Part shown: in pieces, positions 50,684 to 59,084 of the stretch
Numbering within the stretch: position 1 is the stretch's first letter
How the letters are laid out: every line of letters starts with the position of its first letter
Assembly (NCBI GenBank): GCA_934660915.1
Contig: CAKUIF010000004.1
Span: 124,001 to 188,000 of the forward strand
Length of the DNA stretch: 64,000 nt
Origin: an uncultured Olsenella sp.
Lineage (GTDB): Bacteria; Actinomycetota; Coriobacteriia; Coriobacteriales; Atopobiaceae
Direction of reading: 5' to 3'
Made by a program: the position numbers and the translations under genes
The notes under the pieces: model-generated
The model's input: the letters and a program-made list of their open reading frames with translations, nothing else
Database searches by the model: none
Told to the model about the DNA's origin: nothing

Positions 50684-50706
50684 CAGCCGTGAAGGCTTCA
50701 CGGCTG
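50684..50706. repeat. Isolated dyad site extended to a 23-bp palindrome
   Basis: The core GTGAAGGCTTCAC (50689-50701) is flanked by CAGCC on the left and GGCTG on the right, a perfect odd-centred palindrome. It could end the minus-strand glycosyltransferase transcript as well as bind protein. Confidence 0.85.
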
Positions 50707-50732
50707 TGGAAATACAGAAAGAAGGGCGTAGG

Positions 50733-51788
50733 CTAGGCGAAGACCCAAAGCTGTTGGGCCTTGTAGTTCACGAAGAAGAGCGCGAAGTCGACCAGGGGCT
50801 TAACGACAACGGCGGAGACGCCCGTCGTGGGGGCAAGCCAGCCGACGGCCACCGCGCTCGCGACCATGATCCCCGCGGAAAGAACAACATAGCGAGCAAT
50901 GCGCCGAGCCGAGACACCCGCGCCAAAAACCTTGCGTCGATTGACGGCGAAATTCGTGCCGGCCGAGATGATGCGCGCGATCACCGTGGAGGCGGTGATC
51001 GCGGCAACGCCAAGGGATGCGCCCAGAAGACGCATAAGAAGGGCGAACAACACGAAATCGAGAGCGTAGCAGAACACCGAGGAGAGCGCGTACTTGGCGA
51101 AGAGCTCGACCATGACCGCGAGGATGCGAACCGTGTCGACGACGGGTCGGAACTCCGAGAGAGGCGCACCCGGGTCGTTAACATAGGCGATCCCGACCTC
51201 GGAGAACGGAATTCCCGACCGTTCCGCCTCGGCGAGCATGGCAGCCTCGAACTCGAAGCCCGCGGCTTCCTCGTCGCACATGTGAACGGCGAAGTCCATG
51301 GGCAGCCCGCGAAGCCCGCTTTGCGTATCGGACACCTGCACACCGCAGAAAAGATGCACCGCAAGCCTGGTGCAAAGGTTGGCGAAGTGCGTAAGAGGCG
51401 GAATCTCGGGTGCGCTGAAGTCGCGGCAACCGAGCACAAGAGACGAGGGCTCTGCGACAAGAGCGCGCCCAACCGCAAGGACATCCTTGGGCAGGTGGCG
51501 GCAGTCGTCATCTGCACAGACGACCCCCACAGGCCTCGGCGTCAAGGACGCGGCAAAGGCGAAACCGGTCTTCAGGGCCTCCCCCTTGCCGCGGTTCTGC
51601 TCGTGCGCGACCACGGTCGCCCCGAGGTCCCGGCAAAGCGAGAAGAAACGCGTGCTTTCGGGGCCGCTGCCGTCGTCGACGACGATGACGGGGCCGTCCC
51701 AGCGGGCAAACAAGGACTGAAGCAGCTCAATGAGGCGCGCGTCCGGGTTGTACGAAGGGATGACGAGCGCAATCAATCCGCTATTCAC
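50733..51788 (-). CDS. Family 2 glycosyltransferase fused to GtrA-like membrane domain
   Basis: Residues 5-220 form a GT-A glycosyltransferase (PSYNPDARL, VVDDGSG at 37-43, acidic CADDD at 91-95), similar to polyprenyl-phosphate sugar transferases. Residues 225-350 hold four membrane helices of the GtrA type, containing NFAVNRRKVF. The protein has 351 residues from the GTG at 51788, which has AGGAGGAGG upstream. It is likely to load a sugar on a lipid carrier and help flip or use it for envelope glycans. No other glycan genes are adjacent. Confidence 0.9.
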   Translation of the reverse strand: MNSGLIALVIPSYNPDARLIELLQSLFARWDGPVIVVDDGSGPESTRFFSLCRDLGATVVAHEQNRGKGEALKTGFAFAASLTPRPVGVVCADDDCRHLPKDVLAVGRALVAEPSSLVLGCRDFSAPEIPPLTHFANLCTRLAVHLFCGVQVSDTQSGLRGLPMDFAVHMCDEEAAGFEFEAAMLAEAERSGIPFSEVGIAYVNDPGAPLSEFRPVVDTVRILAVMVELFAKYALSSVFCYALDFVLFALLMRLLGASLGVAAITASTVIARIISAGTNFAVNRRKVFGAGVSARRIARYVVLSAGIMVASAVAVGWLAPTTGVSAVVVKPLVDFALFFVNYKAQQLWVFA

Positions 51789-51841
51789 GCGCCCTGTCCT
51801 CCTCCTTTTTGCGGGCATTTACCTTACGTGAGTGTAACAAA

Positions 51842-51881
51842 GCCCGGGCTCTTCTCCCCACATGGGAAGAAGGGCCCGGGC
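51842..51881 (-). terminator. Terminator after ilvC
   Basis: Stem GCCCGGGC/GCCCGGGC extended by CTTCT/AGAAG, 24 nt past the ilvC stop, followed by TTTGTTAC on minus. Confidence 0.85.
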
Positions 51882-51904
51882 AAACAGGCGCGCTAAAGCG
51901 CTGA

Positions 51905-52900
51905 CTACTTCTTGATCCAGCTGAACATGGAACGGATCTTCTCGCCGGTGACCTCGATCGGGTGCGTATTGATGGCCTCACGCTGCTCGAAGAGCCACTT
52001 GTGGTCGTTGTTGCAGTCGTCGACGAACTCCTGGGCGAACTCGCCGTTCTGGATGCGACGCAGAATCTCCTTCATGGCCTCGCGGGACTGCTCGTTGATG
52101 ACCTTCGGGCCGGCGTAGTACTCGCCGTACTCGGCGGTGTTGGAGATGGAGTAGTTCATGAAGTGGATGCCGCTCTCGTACATGAGGTCGACGATCATCT
52201 TCATCTCGTGGTAGCACTCGAAGTAGGCGAGCTCCTCGGGGTAGCCCGCCTCGGTCAGGGTCTCGAAGCCCGCCTTGACGAGCTCGACGAGGCCGCCGCA
52301 CAGAACGGCCTGCTCGCCGAAGAGGTCCTCCTCGGTCTCCTGGGCGAAGGTCGCCTTGATGATGCCGGAGCGGGCGCCGCCAACACCCCAGCAATAAGCC
52401 AGGGCGATGTCCCAAGCGTCGCCGGTGGCGTCCTGAGCAACGCAGGCGAGGTCGGGCACGCCGGAGCCCTCGGTGTACTGACGACGGACGATGTGGCCGG
52501 GGCCCTTGGGGGCGCACATGATGACGTTGACGTCCTCGGGGGCCTTGATGTAGCCGTAGTGGATGTTGAAGCCGTGGGCGAAGGCGAGGGTGTCGCCGGC
52601 CTTCAGGTGATCCTTGACGTGCTCCTCGTAGACCTTGGGCTGGGTCTCGTCGGGAGTCAGGATCATGATGACGTCGGCTTCCTCGGCCGCGGTGTCCATG
52701 TCGACGACCTTGAGGCCGGCCTCACGGGCCTTCTCGGCGGAGGCGCTGCCCTCACGCAGGCCGACGCGCACGTCGCAGCCGGAGTCCATGAGGTTCAGGG
52801 CGTGGGCGTGGCCCTGGGAGCCGTAGCCGATGATGGCGATCTTCTTGTTCTGAATGACCTCAGGCTTGCAATCGTTCTCGTAGTAGATGGTAACAGCCAT
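51905..52900 (-). CDS. ilvC: Ketol-acid reductoisomerase
   Basis: Converts acetolactate and acetohydroxybutyrate to dihydroxy acids with NAD(P)H. It has 331 residues, the class I short form. The nucleotide loop GYGSQGHA is at 25-32, and the specificity loop VGLREGSAS follows. The two magnesium-binding helical blocks contain DLFGEQAVLCGG and LAYFECYHE. Last gene of ilvD-ilvB-ilvN-ilvC, after a 102-nt gap. Confidence 0.97.
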   Translation of the reverse strand: MAVTIYYENDCKPEVIQNKKIAIIGYGSQGHAHALNLMDSGCDVRVGLREGSASAEKAREAGLKVVDMDTAAEEADVIMILTPDETQPKVYEEHVKDHLKAGDTLAFAHGFNIHYGYIKAPEDVNVIMCAPKGPGHIVRRQYTEGSGVPDLACVAQDATGDAWDIALAYCWGVGGARSGIIKATFAQETEEDLFGEQAVLCGGLVELVKAGFETLTEAGYPEELAYFECYHEMKMIVDLMYESGIHFMNYSISNTAEYGEYYAGPKVINEQSREAMKEILRRIQNGEFAQEFVDDCNNDHKWLFEQREAINTHPIEVTGEKIRSMFSWIKK

Positions 52901-53002
52901 GCTATGCGCTTCCTTTCGTTGCTGTGTGCGCTTGCTGAATATCCCAGCTGCCCATAGGGCAGGTGAAACTAATTATTGGCTAAGGGGCTTCTCCCCTAAC
53001 CG

Positions 53003-53500
53003 CTAAGCGTCGTGCCCACGACCGATGGCGATCTTGCCCGTTCGGGTGAGCTGGCGGATGCCGTAGCCGCGGAAGAGGTTCTCCATGGCATCAAGTTTGG
53101 ATTCGTTGCCGGTGGCCTCGACGGTCAGGGTGTTCTTGCCGACGTCGACGACCTTGGCGCGGAAAACGTTGGCAATCTCGATGATCTCGTGACGGCGGTC
53201 GGGCGCGGCCTGGACCTTGAAGAGCACGAGCTCGCGCTCGACTGCGTCCTCCTCGGTGAGGTCGCTGATCCGGAAGACGGAAACGAGCTTGTGGAGCTGC
53301 TTGGTGATCTGCTCGAATCCGAGCTCGTCGGCCTCGACGATGATCGTCATACGCGAGAGCCCCTCGTCCTCGGTCGGAGCAACCGTAAGTGACTCGATGT
53401 TGAAGCCGCGGCGAGAAATCATGCCGGTCACGCGCGAGAGCACGCCGGGCTTGTTCTCGACCGTAACGGAAAGAATGTGCTTGCTGGCGGCGTCTGACAT
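53003..53500 (-). CDS. ilvN: Acetolactate synthase small (regulatory) subunit
   Basis: Regulates IlvB and mediates valine feedback. It has 165 residues. An N-terminal ACT domain (ENKPGVLSRVTGMISRRGFNI) is followed by a C-terminal IlvN domain. The ATG at 53500 is 1 nt after the ilvB stop, with GGGAGGGGAG upstream inside ilvB, so translation is coupled. Confidence 0.96.
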   Translation of the reverse strand: MSDAASKHILSVTVENKPGVLSRVTGMISRRGFNIESLTVAPTEDEGLSRMTIIVEADELGFEQITKQLHKLVSVFRISDLTEEDAVERELVLFKVQAAPDRRHEIIEIANVFRAKVVDVGKNTLTVEATGNESKLDAMENLFRGYGIRQLTRTGKIAIGRGHDA

Positions 53501-53501
53501 G

Positions 53502-55397
53502 CTACTCCCCTCCCTTCTCGTCCTCGTCCTCGAAGTCGGCGGCGTGGCCTCCCTTGTGGTGAAGCTTTCCGAACCCCTTCTCGGAGACGCGGACTCCGCC
53601 AAGCGTCACGTCGAGGGCGCCGATGATGTCGTCGATAGGGGCTCCCGGGGCGACCATCGGGTAGACGGTCTGGTCGCGCGGGATCATAACGTCGAGGAGA
53701 TACGGACCTTCGGCGGAGAGCATCTCGTCAAGCGCCTCATCGACCTCCTCGGGCTTGGTGATGCGGCGCGCTTGCCAGCCGTAGGCGTCGGCGAGCTTGA
53801 CGAAATCGGGGTTGTCGGCGAGCTCGGTGAAGGAATAGCGCTTGTTGTAAAAGAGGCTTTGCCACTGGTGAACCATGCCGAGCGCTCGGTTGTCGACGAT
53901 CAAAACCTTAACCGGAACGCCGTTGATGGCGGCGGTGGCCATCTCCTGCGAGTTCATCTGGAAGGAGCCGTCGCCGGCGATGCAGACGACCTCGTCCTCG
54001 GGGCAGCCGATCTTCGCGCCGATGGCAGCGGGGAAACCGAAGCCCATGGTGCCCAGGCCGCCGGAAGAGATGAACGTGCGCGCGTGCTCGCGGTGGATGT
54101 TCTGGTGCGCCCACATCTGGTGCTGTCCGACCTCGGTCGTGACGATGGAGGCCTCGGGGTCGAGCTTCTCGGAGAGCTTGTGGAGGACGACCTCAGGGGC
54201 GATGGCGTCGGGATAATCCGCGAAGTCGCTTGTGTAGAACGGCCAGCGGTCGCGCCACGAGAAGACGTCCTTGACCCACTGCTCATCGTTGGGCTTGGCG
54301 TCGGCCTTGGCAAGGCGGGAGTCGAGCGCCTCGAGGACCACCTTCGCGTCTCCGACGATGGGCACGTCGGGGTTGATGATCTTACCGATCTCGGCGGGGT
54401 CGATGTCGATGTGGATGACCTTGGCGTGGGGGGCGAACTCCGAGACCTTGCCGGTGACGCGGTCGGAGAACCTGGCGCCGACGGCGATGAGAAGGTCGCA
54501 CTCGGTCACGGCCATGTTCGCGTACTTGGAGCCGTGCATGCCGACGGGGCCAAGGTTCAGGGGGTTCGAGCAGCGCATCGCGCCCTTGCCCATAAGCGTG
54601 GTCACCACAGGGATCTGCATCCGCTCGGCGATGGAGGTGAGCTCCTGGCAAGCGTGGGAGGTCACGATGCCGCCGCCGGCGTAGATAAGGGGCTTCTTTG
54701 CCACACAGATGAGCTCGGCGGCAGCCTTGACCTGGCGCGCGTTGCCGCGATAGGTAGGCTTATAGCTCGGAAGGCTGATCTTGTCCGGGTAGTGGAACAC
54801 CATCTCGGCGCCGGAGAGGTCACTCGGGATGTCGATGAGGACGGGGCCGGGGCGGCCGGTCGAGGCGATGTAGAAAGCCTCGCGGAAAGTGCGGGTGAGG
54901 TCATCGGTGGACTGGAGCAGGAAGCTGTGCTTGACCACAGGCATGGTGATGCCGACGATGTCGGATTCCTGGAAAGAGTCGGTGCCGATGACGCCGCGCG
55001 TGACCTGACCCGTGATGACGACCATGGGCACGGAGTCCATGAAGGCGGTCGCGATGCCGGTGACGGTGTTCGTGGCGCCGGGGCCGGAGGTGACGAGCAC
55101 GACGCCGACCTTGCCGGTGGCGCGGGCATAGCCGTCGGCCATGTGGGTCGCGCCCTGCTCGTGGCGAGCCAGGACATGGTGGATCTTCTTGCTGTCGTAG
55201 AGCGCGTCGTAGATCTTGATGGCCTGGCCGCCGGGGTAGCCGAAGAGCGTGTCGACGCCCTCGGCCTCGAGGCTGGCGATGATGGCCTGAGCGCCGGTCA
55301 TCGTCTTTCCCTCGTGCTCGGTCTGGCTACCCGGGCCGAACGGCCGTCCCTCTATCGCGAGCTTGCGCATCGCGAGTTTCTCCTCGAGCGTCGTCAT
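53502..55397 (-). CDS. ilvB: Acetolactate synthase large (catalytic) subunit
   Basis: Thiamine diphosphate enzyme forming acetolactate or acetohydroxybutyrate. The open protein has 631 residues, about 30 longer at the N-terminus than usual. The catalytic glutamate is in RHEQGATHMADGYARATG, and the TPP/Mg motif is GDGSFQMNSQEM. The ATG at 55397 overlaps the ilvD stop (ATGA). An internal ATG at MTGAQAII would give the usual length, so the true start is open. Confidence 0.94.
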   Translation of the reverse strand: MTTLEEKLAMRKLAIEGRPFGPGSQTEHEGKTMTGAQAIIASLEAEGVDTLFGYPGGQAIKIYDALYDSKKIHHVLARHEQGATHMADGYARATGKVGVVLVTSGPGATNTVTGIATAFMDSVPMVVITGQVTRGVIGTDSFQESDIVGITMPVVKHSFLLQSTDDLTRTFREAFYIASTGRPGPVLIDIPSDLSGAEMVFHYPDKISLPSYKPTYRGNARQVKAAAELICVAKKPLIYAGGGIVTSHACQELTSIAERMQIPVVTTLMGKGAMRCSNPLNLGPVGMHGSKYANMAVTECDLLIAVGARFSDRVTGKVSEFAPHAKVIHIDIDPAEIGKIINPDVPIVGDAKVVLEALDSRLAKADAKPNDEQWVKDVFSWRDRWPFYTSDFADYPDAIAPEVVLHKLSEKLDPEASIVTTEVGQHQMWAHQNIHREHARTFISSGGLGTMGFGFPAAIGAKIGCPEDEVVCIAGDGSFQMNSQEMATAAINGVPVKVLIVDNRALGMVHQWQSLFYNKRYSFTELADNPDFVKLADAYGWQARRITKPEEVDEALDEMLSAEGPYLLDVMIPRDQTVYPMVAPGAPIDDIIGALDVTLGGVRVSEKGFGKLHHKGGHAADFEDEDEKGGE

Positions 55398-57070
55398 CCG
55401 ATATACGCCCCCTTGTCTGCACTGGAAACGAGCTTCGCGTACTTTGCCAGGACACCGTGGTCGTGCTTGGGCGCGGGCGCGACGAACGACGCGCGGCGCG
55501 CCTCGAGCTCCTCGTCCGAGACGTCGACGTCAAGACGTCCACCCTCGATGTCCACGGTGATCATGTCGCCTTCACGAATAAGCGCGATGGGTCCGCCAGC
55601 GGCCGCCTCGGGGCTCACGTGGCCGATGCAGCCGCCCTTCGACGCGCCCGAGAAGCGGCCGTCTGTGATGAGCGCGACGCTCGTGGAGAGTCCCATGCCG
55701 CAAATCGCGGAGGTCGGGGTGAGCATCTCGCGCATGCCCGGGCCGCCCGCGGGGCCCTCGTAGCGGATGACAACGACGTCGCCGGGGTTGATCTTTCCCC
55801 CGAAGATCGCGTCGCACGCCTCCTCCTCGGAGTCGAAGCAGCGGGCGGGGCCCGTGTGGGTCATCATCGAGGGGTCGACGGCAGCCTTCTTGACGATGCC
55901 TCCGTCGGGGGCGATGTTGCCGTGGAGCACGCGCAGGGCGCCGACCTTCGAGAAGGGGTTGTCGTGGGTCCTGACGACCTCGCCGTCCGCGGGGCGCCCG
56001 CAGCGCTCGAGGTACTCGGGGATCAATCCCATGCAGGTCAGAGCGCTGGTGTCAAGAAGACCAAGCTCCGCCAGCTCGTGCATGACCACGGGCACGCCGC
56101 CGACGGCGTACAGGTCGATGAGCGGGCGCGGGCCGGAAGGCTGGAGCTTGACCAGGTGAGGCGTGCGGGCGGAAGCCGCGTCCCAGTCGTCCATGGTGAT
56201 GGGGCACCCCGCCTCCATGGCGATCGCGGTGAGGTGGAGCACCGTGTTCGTGGAGCCGCCGAAAGCCATGTCGCACTCCATGGCGTTGTGGATGGCGGCG
56301 GGAGTGATGATGTCCTTGATGCAGACGCCCTTCTCCAGCAGCTCCATGACCTTCATACCGGCGTGCTTGGCCAGGCGCAGGCGCTCCGAATAGACGGCGG
56401 GAATGGTCCCGTTGCCGGGAAGCGCGATGCCCAAGGCCTCGCACAGGCAGTTCATGGAGTTGGCGGTGAACATTCCGGAGCAGGAGCCGCAGGTGGGGCA
56501 GGCGGAGTTCTCGAGGTAAGTCAGGTCGTCCTCGCTCATGGTCCCTGCCTGGACCTTGCCGACGCCGTCAAAGAGGGAGTTGAGATCGGTGGTGGGACCG
56601 TCGTTGCGGCCGCGCTGATGACCCGGGAGCATGGGGCCGCCGGAGACGAAGACGGTGGGAACGTTGACGCGAAGGGCCCCCAAGATCATGCCGGGGACGA
56701 TCTTGTCGCAGTTGGGAATGCAGACCGCGGCGTCGAACTGGTGCCCATGCATGGCAATCTCGAAGCTGTCGGCGATGGTCTCGCGCGACACGAGGCTGTA
56801 GTGCATGCCGTCATGGTTCATGGCGATGCCGTCGCAAACACCGATGGTAGAGATCTCGATGGGGACTCCGCCTGCCATATAGATTCCGGCCTTGACGGCC
56901 TCGGCGATCTTGTCGAGGTTGTTGTGGCCAGGGATGATGTCGTTGCGGGAATTGAAGACCGCTACGAGCGGGCGGTCCATCTCTTCATCAGTGAGTCCGT
57001 CTGCTTTAAGAAGGCTACGGTGAGGCGCGCGGGCCAGGCCTTTCTTTATGGCATCGCTTCTGAGCTGCAT
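55394..57070 (-). CDS. ilvD: Dihydroxy-acid dehydratase
   Basis: Iron-sulfur dehydratase of valine and isoleucine synthesis. It has 558 residues. Cluster-ligand cysteines are visible in PNCDKIVPGM and ACPTCGSCSGM. The ATG at 57070 lies 11 nt after GAGGGG; a TTG three codons upstream sits too close to that site. It is the first gene of the operon behind a long structured leader. Confidence 0.96.
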   Translation of the reverse strand: MQLRSDAIKKGLARAPHRSLLKADGLTDEEMDRPLVAVFNSRNDIIPGHNNLDKIAEAVKAGIYMAGGVPIEISTIGVCDGIAMNHDGMHYSLVSRETIADSFEIAMHGHQFDAAVCIPNCDKIVPGMILGALRVNVPTVFVSGGPMLPGHQRGRNDGPTTDLNSLFDGVGKVQAGTMSEDDLTYLENSACPTCGSCSGMFTANSMNCLCEALGIALPGNGTIPAVYSERLRLAKHAGMKVMELLEKGVCIKDIITPAAIHNAMECDMAFGGSTNTVLHLTAIAMEAGCPITMDDWDAASARTPHLVKLQPSGPRPLIDLYAVGGVPVVMHELAELGLLDTSALTCMGLIPEYLERCGRPADGEVVRTHDNPFSKVGALRVLHGNIAPDGGIVKKAAVDPSMMTHTGPARCFDSEEEACDAIFGGKINPGDVVVIRYEGPAGGPGMREMLTPTSAICGMGLSTSVALITDGRFSGASKGGCIGHVSPEAAAGGPIALIREGDMITVDIEGGRLDVDVSDEELEARRASFVAPAPKHDHGVLAKYAKLVSSADKGAYIG

Positions 57071-57440
57071 CTTTTGCAAATCCCCTCTCGCTTCCTCGAA
57101 TCAATGATGAGAAATGCGAGACGGATAGATACAGCTACCGCTCGATGCCCATTAACGGAAGGCTCCGGCCCGGGGTACTTGCCTTTGCAAGGAGCCGGTG
57201 GTGTCCGGCCTTGCTTAAGCGTTCACGCGAGCTGCTCGAGGGCGCTTTCTTCGCCGTCCGCCGCGGGTTCTCAAAACTCCCCGCTTGCTGTGACACGGAT
57301 GCGGCGCGTACTTACCCTGTCCACGCATTTGCTCAGTGAGCGTAGACTAACACAGGCAAAAGCAGGCGACGACGAAGAATCGCCGCGTTTCGAAAACGGA
57401 AATGTTTGGTACGGGCTCAAATCGAGTCGTACACAAAAAA
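57071..57440 (-). other. Leader or promoter region of ilvD, gene-free
   Basis: This 370-nt stretch follows the strong terminator at 57441-57467 and should hold the ilv promoter. On minus it can form local hairpins, notably AAGG(CC)GG-type pairing near 57188-57212 and GGCTCC/GGAGCC (57194-57199 with 57159-57164 region). No T-box motif, branched-chain-rich leader peptide or clear -35/-10 pair could be found. Confidence 0.5.
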
Positions 57441-57467
57441 GCGGGGAGCCGTCGTATGGCTCCCCGC
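57441..57467 (-). terminator. Strong terminator upstream of ilvD
   Basis: A perfect 10-bp stem GCGGGGAGCC/GGCTCCCCGC with a 7-nt loop is followed by TTTTTT on minus. Transcription arriving from the leader segment at 57480-57735 would stop here, 370 nt before ilvD. Confidence 0.9.
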
Positions 57468-57479
57468 GCTTCTTTGTAC

Positions 57480-57735
57480 TTTGGTATCGCCGGCTTTCTC
57501 TTATCGAAGGATCAAGACGTTGAGTTGATCGTTCGGGCCCGCTGACGTTTCCTCATTGGCCTGTGTCCGAGATGTCGTCGAAGGAGGGTGGCGAGTGCGC
57601 TCGCCCGGGTTAGTTGACCTCAGTCACATCGGCGGGCCCAAACGATGAAGCATCTTCTGTGTTCACTGGACTCGCCTCCTTGGTCGGTCGCTTTGACGGT
57701 AGCGACGTTTCTTTGTTGTTGCTAGTATCCCCACA
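57480..57735 (-). ncRNA. Structured orphan leader or small RNA region
   Basis: Two long complementary pairs are interleaved. Segment 57670-57681 (holding the leader Shine-Dalgarno site) pairs with 57581-57596. Segment 57631-57643 pairs over 13 bp with 57530-57542. A local hairpin GGCGAG-CGCA-CTCGCC (57590-57605) competes with the first. The transcript would end at the terminator 57441-57467. No known RNA family is recognised. Confidence 0.45.
57610..57666 (-). CDS. Possible 18-residue leader peptide
   Basis: GTG at 57666, stop TAA at 57610-57612, product MNTEDASSFGPADVTEVN. A consensus AAGGAGG lies 8 nt upstream, stronger than that of most genes here. The peptide is not rich in any amino acid that would suggest classic attenuation. 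Its Shine-Dalgarno region and codons 8-12 are each complementary to downstream leader segments. Expression is unproven. Confidence 0.4.
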   Translation of the reverse strand: MNTEDASSFGPADVTEVN

Positions 57736-57784
57736 CGATTTGAACCTATTCACCTTGGCGATACTTGTCCGCCAACGGTATAAA

Positions 57785-57822
57785 AATTCCCCCGAGCGGC
57801 ACTTAGACCGTTCGGGGGAATT
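57785..57822 (-). terminator. Terminator after infC-rpmI-rplT
   Basis: A 15-bp stem AATTCCCCCGA(G)CGG/CCG(T)TCGGGGGAATT, 8-nt loop, then TTTTTATA on minus, 41 nt after rplT. Confidence 0.93.
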
Positions 57823-57862
57823 AATTTGCTAAGTAAAACTCTATCGAGTCGCGTGCAAGAGC

Positions 57863-58228
57863 TTACTCGGCGTCAGCGAGAGCCTTCTTGGCCTGGGCAG
57901 CGATGTCGGCGAAGGTGTCGGCGTCGGAGTAGGCGATCTCAGCGAGGACCTTGCGGTCGAGCTCGATGCCAGCCAGCTTGAGGCCGTGCATGAGGGTGCT
58001 GTAGGAAAGGTCGTTCTGGCGGGCAGCGGCGTTGATGCGCTGGATCCACAGAGAACGGAACTCGCGCTTCTTGGCGCGACGGTCACGGTACTGGTACAGG
58101 CCGGAGTGACGGTCCTGCTCCATCATGCCGCGGAGGGTACGGGAGGAGGTGCCGTAATAACCCTTGGTGCGCTCCTGGAGAGTGCGGCGCTTCTTCTTGG
58201 AATTCACTGCGCGCTTAACACGTGCCAT
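57863..58228 (-). CDS. rplT: 50S ribosomal protein L20
   Basis: Assembly protein of the large subunit that binds 23S rRNA and, in other bacteria, represses its own operon. It has 121 residues with the basic N-terminus MARVKRAVNSKKKRR and the conserved GYYGTSSRT and DLSYSTLMHGLK. Last gene of infC-rpmI-rplT, 49 nt after rpmI. Confidence 0.98.
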   Translation of the reverse strand: MARVKRAVNSKKKRRTLQERTKGYYGTSSRTLRGMMEQDRHSGLYQYRDRRAKKREFRSLWIQRINAAARQNDLSYSTLMHGLKLAGIELDRKVLAEIAYSDADTFADIAAQAKKALADAE

Positions 58229-58277
58229 TCAAATCAACTCCTTGGTAATTAGATCTAAGAGGTGCGCGTAAGCGCTG

Positions 58278-58472
58278 TTACTTGCCCATGCGCTGGGAGA
58301 CGGTCTTGACATCGCTCGGGGCGAGCTCGGTCTCCTGACGGAAGCCGCGGATGCGCTTCGGGGACTTCTTGGTGAGGATGTGGCTCTTGAAAGCCTTGGC
58401 GCGCATGATCTTGCCGGTACCGGTCTTGCGGAAGCGCTTGGCGGTACCCTTGTGCGTCTTCATCTTGGGCAT
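58278..58472 (-). CDS. rpmI: 50S ribosomal protein L35
   Basis: A 64-residue basic protein beginning MPKMKTHKGTAKRFRKTG, diagnostic of L35. The ATG at 58472 is 1 nt after the infC stop, so translation is coupled. The AGAAGGAGAAC sequence upstream within infC supplies the ribosome site. Confidence 0.98.
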   Translation of the reverse strand: MPKMKTHKGTAKRFRKTGTGKIMRAKAFKSHILTKKSPKRIRGFRQETELAPSDVKTVSQRMGK

Positions 58473-58473
58473 G

Positions 58474-59040
58474 CTAGTTCTCCTTCTGGCTCTTGTCATC
58501 GTCAGAGGCCTTCTCATCAAAGGCGCCCTTGATGGGGACGATGAGCATGTGCATGTTGCGGCCTTCCATCTGAGGCTTCGACTCGACCGTCGCAACGTCC
58601 TTGAGGTCCTCTGCGAGGCGATCGAGCACAATCCGACCCTGCTCCGGGTGGGCCATCTCGCGCCCGCGGAACATGATGGTGATCTTGACACGGGCGCCCT
58701 TCTTCAGGAAGCGCACCACGTGGGCCTTCTTGGTCTCGTAGTCACCGACGTCGATCTTGGGACGGAACTTCATCTCCTTGATCTCGACCTTCGCCTGGTT
58801 CTTGCGAGCCGCCTTGGCCTTACGGTCCTGCTCGTACTTGTACTTGCGGTAGTCGAGCACCTTGCAGACCGGGGGCTCGGCGTTAGGCGCGATCTCCACG
58901 AGATCGAGACCCTGGTCGTTGGCGATGCGCAGGGCGTCGCGAACGCCAAAGAGACCGAGCTGAGAACCGTCGACGCCGATGAGTCGGCACGTCCGAGAAG
59001 TAATCTCCCCGTTGATGCGAGGACCGTCGTTTCTGGCTAT
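58474..59040 (-). CDS. infC: Translation initiation factor IF-3, probable AUA start
   Basis: Binds the 30S subunit and discriminates against wrong start codons. It has 188 residues. The N-domain contains NGEITSRTCRLIGVDG and VEIAPNAEPPVCKVLDY, and the C-domain contains KMKFRPKIDVGDYETK-like sequence. The frame is open to a GTG at 59049, but that codon abuts the Shine-Dalgarno AAGGGAAGG with no spacing. The ATA at 59040 has 9-nt spacing and gives (M)ARNDGPRINGEI. Non-AUG starts are known for infC (AUU in Escherichia coli) and underlie autoregulation. Confidence 0.93.
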   Translation of the reverse strand: MARNDGPRINGEITSRTCRLIGVDGSQLGLFGVRDALRIANDQGLDLVEIAPNAEPPVCKVLDYRKYKYEQDRKAKAARKNQAKVEIKEMKFRPKIDVGDYETKKAHVVRFLKKGARVKITIMFRGREMAHPEQGRIVLDRLAEDLKDVATVESKPQMEGRNMHMLIVPIKGAFDEKASDDDKSQKEN

Positions 59041-59084
59041 CGTACACACCTTCCCTTCGTGGAAGCCCCTTGTGGGCCGCCATT

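Larger units (their letters stand above)
50344..50732. other. Gene-free stretch upstream of the nuclease-like gene
   Basis: This 389-nt AT-richer interval holds the minus-strand promoter region of the nuclease-like gene and four of the seven dyad sites. The last one lies 27 nt beyond the 3' end of the glycosyltransferase gene. No coding sequence is convincing. Confidence 0.7.

Noticed and set aside
57505..57545. Branched-chain-rich reading DQLNVLILR ahead of the ilv terminator
   Set aside because: It looks like an ilv attenuation peptide, but no ATG, GTG or TTG opens this frame before an upstream stop, and no ribosome site serves it.
57581..57600. T-box-like AGGGTGGCGAGTGCG on the plus strand
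   Set aside because: The match to the T-box core is partial and no plus-strand gene follows; the sequence is better explained as the complement of the leader-peptide ribosome site.
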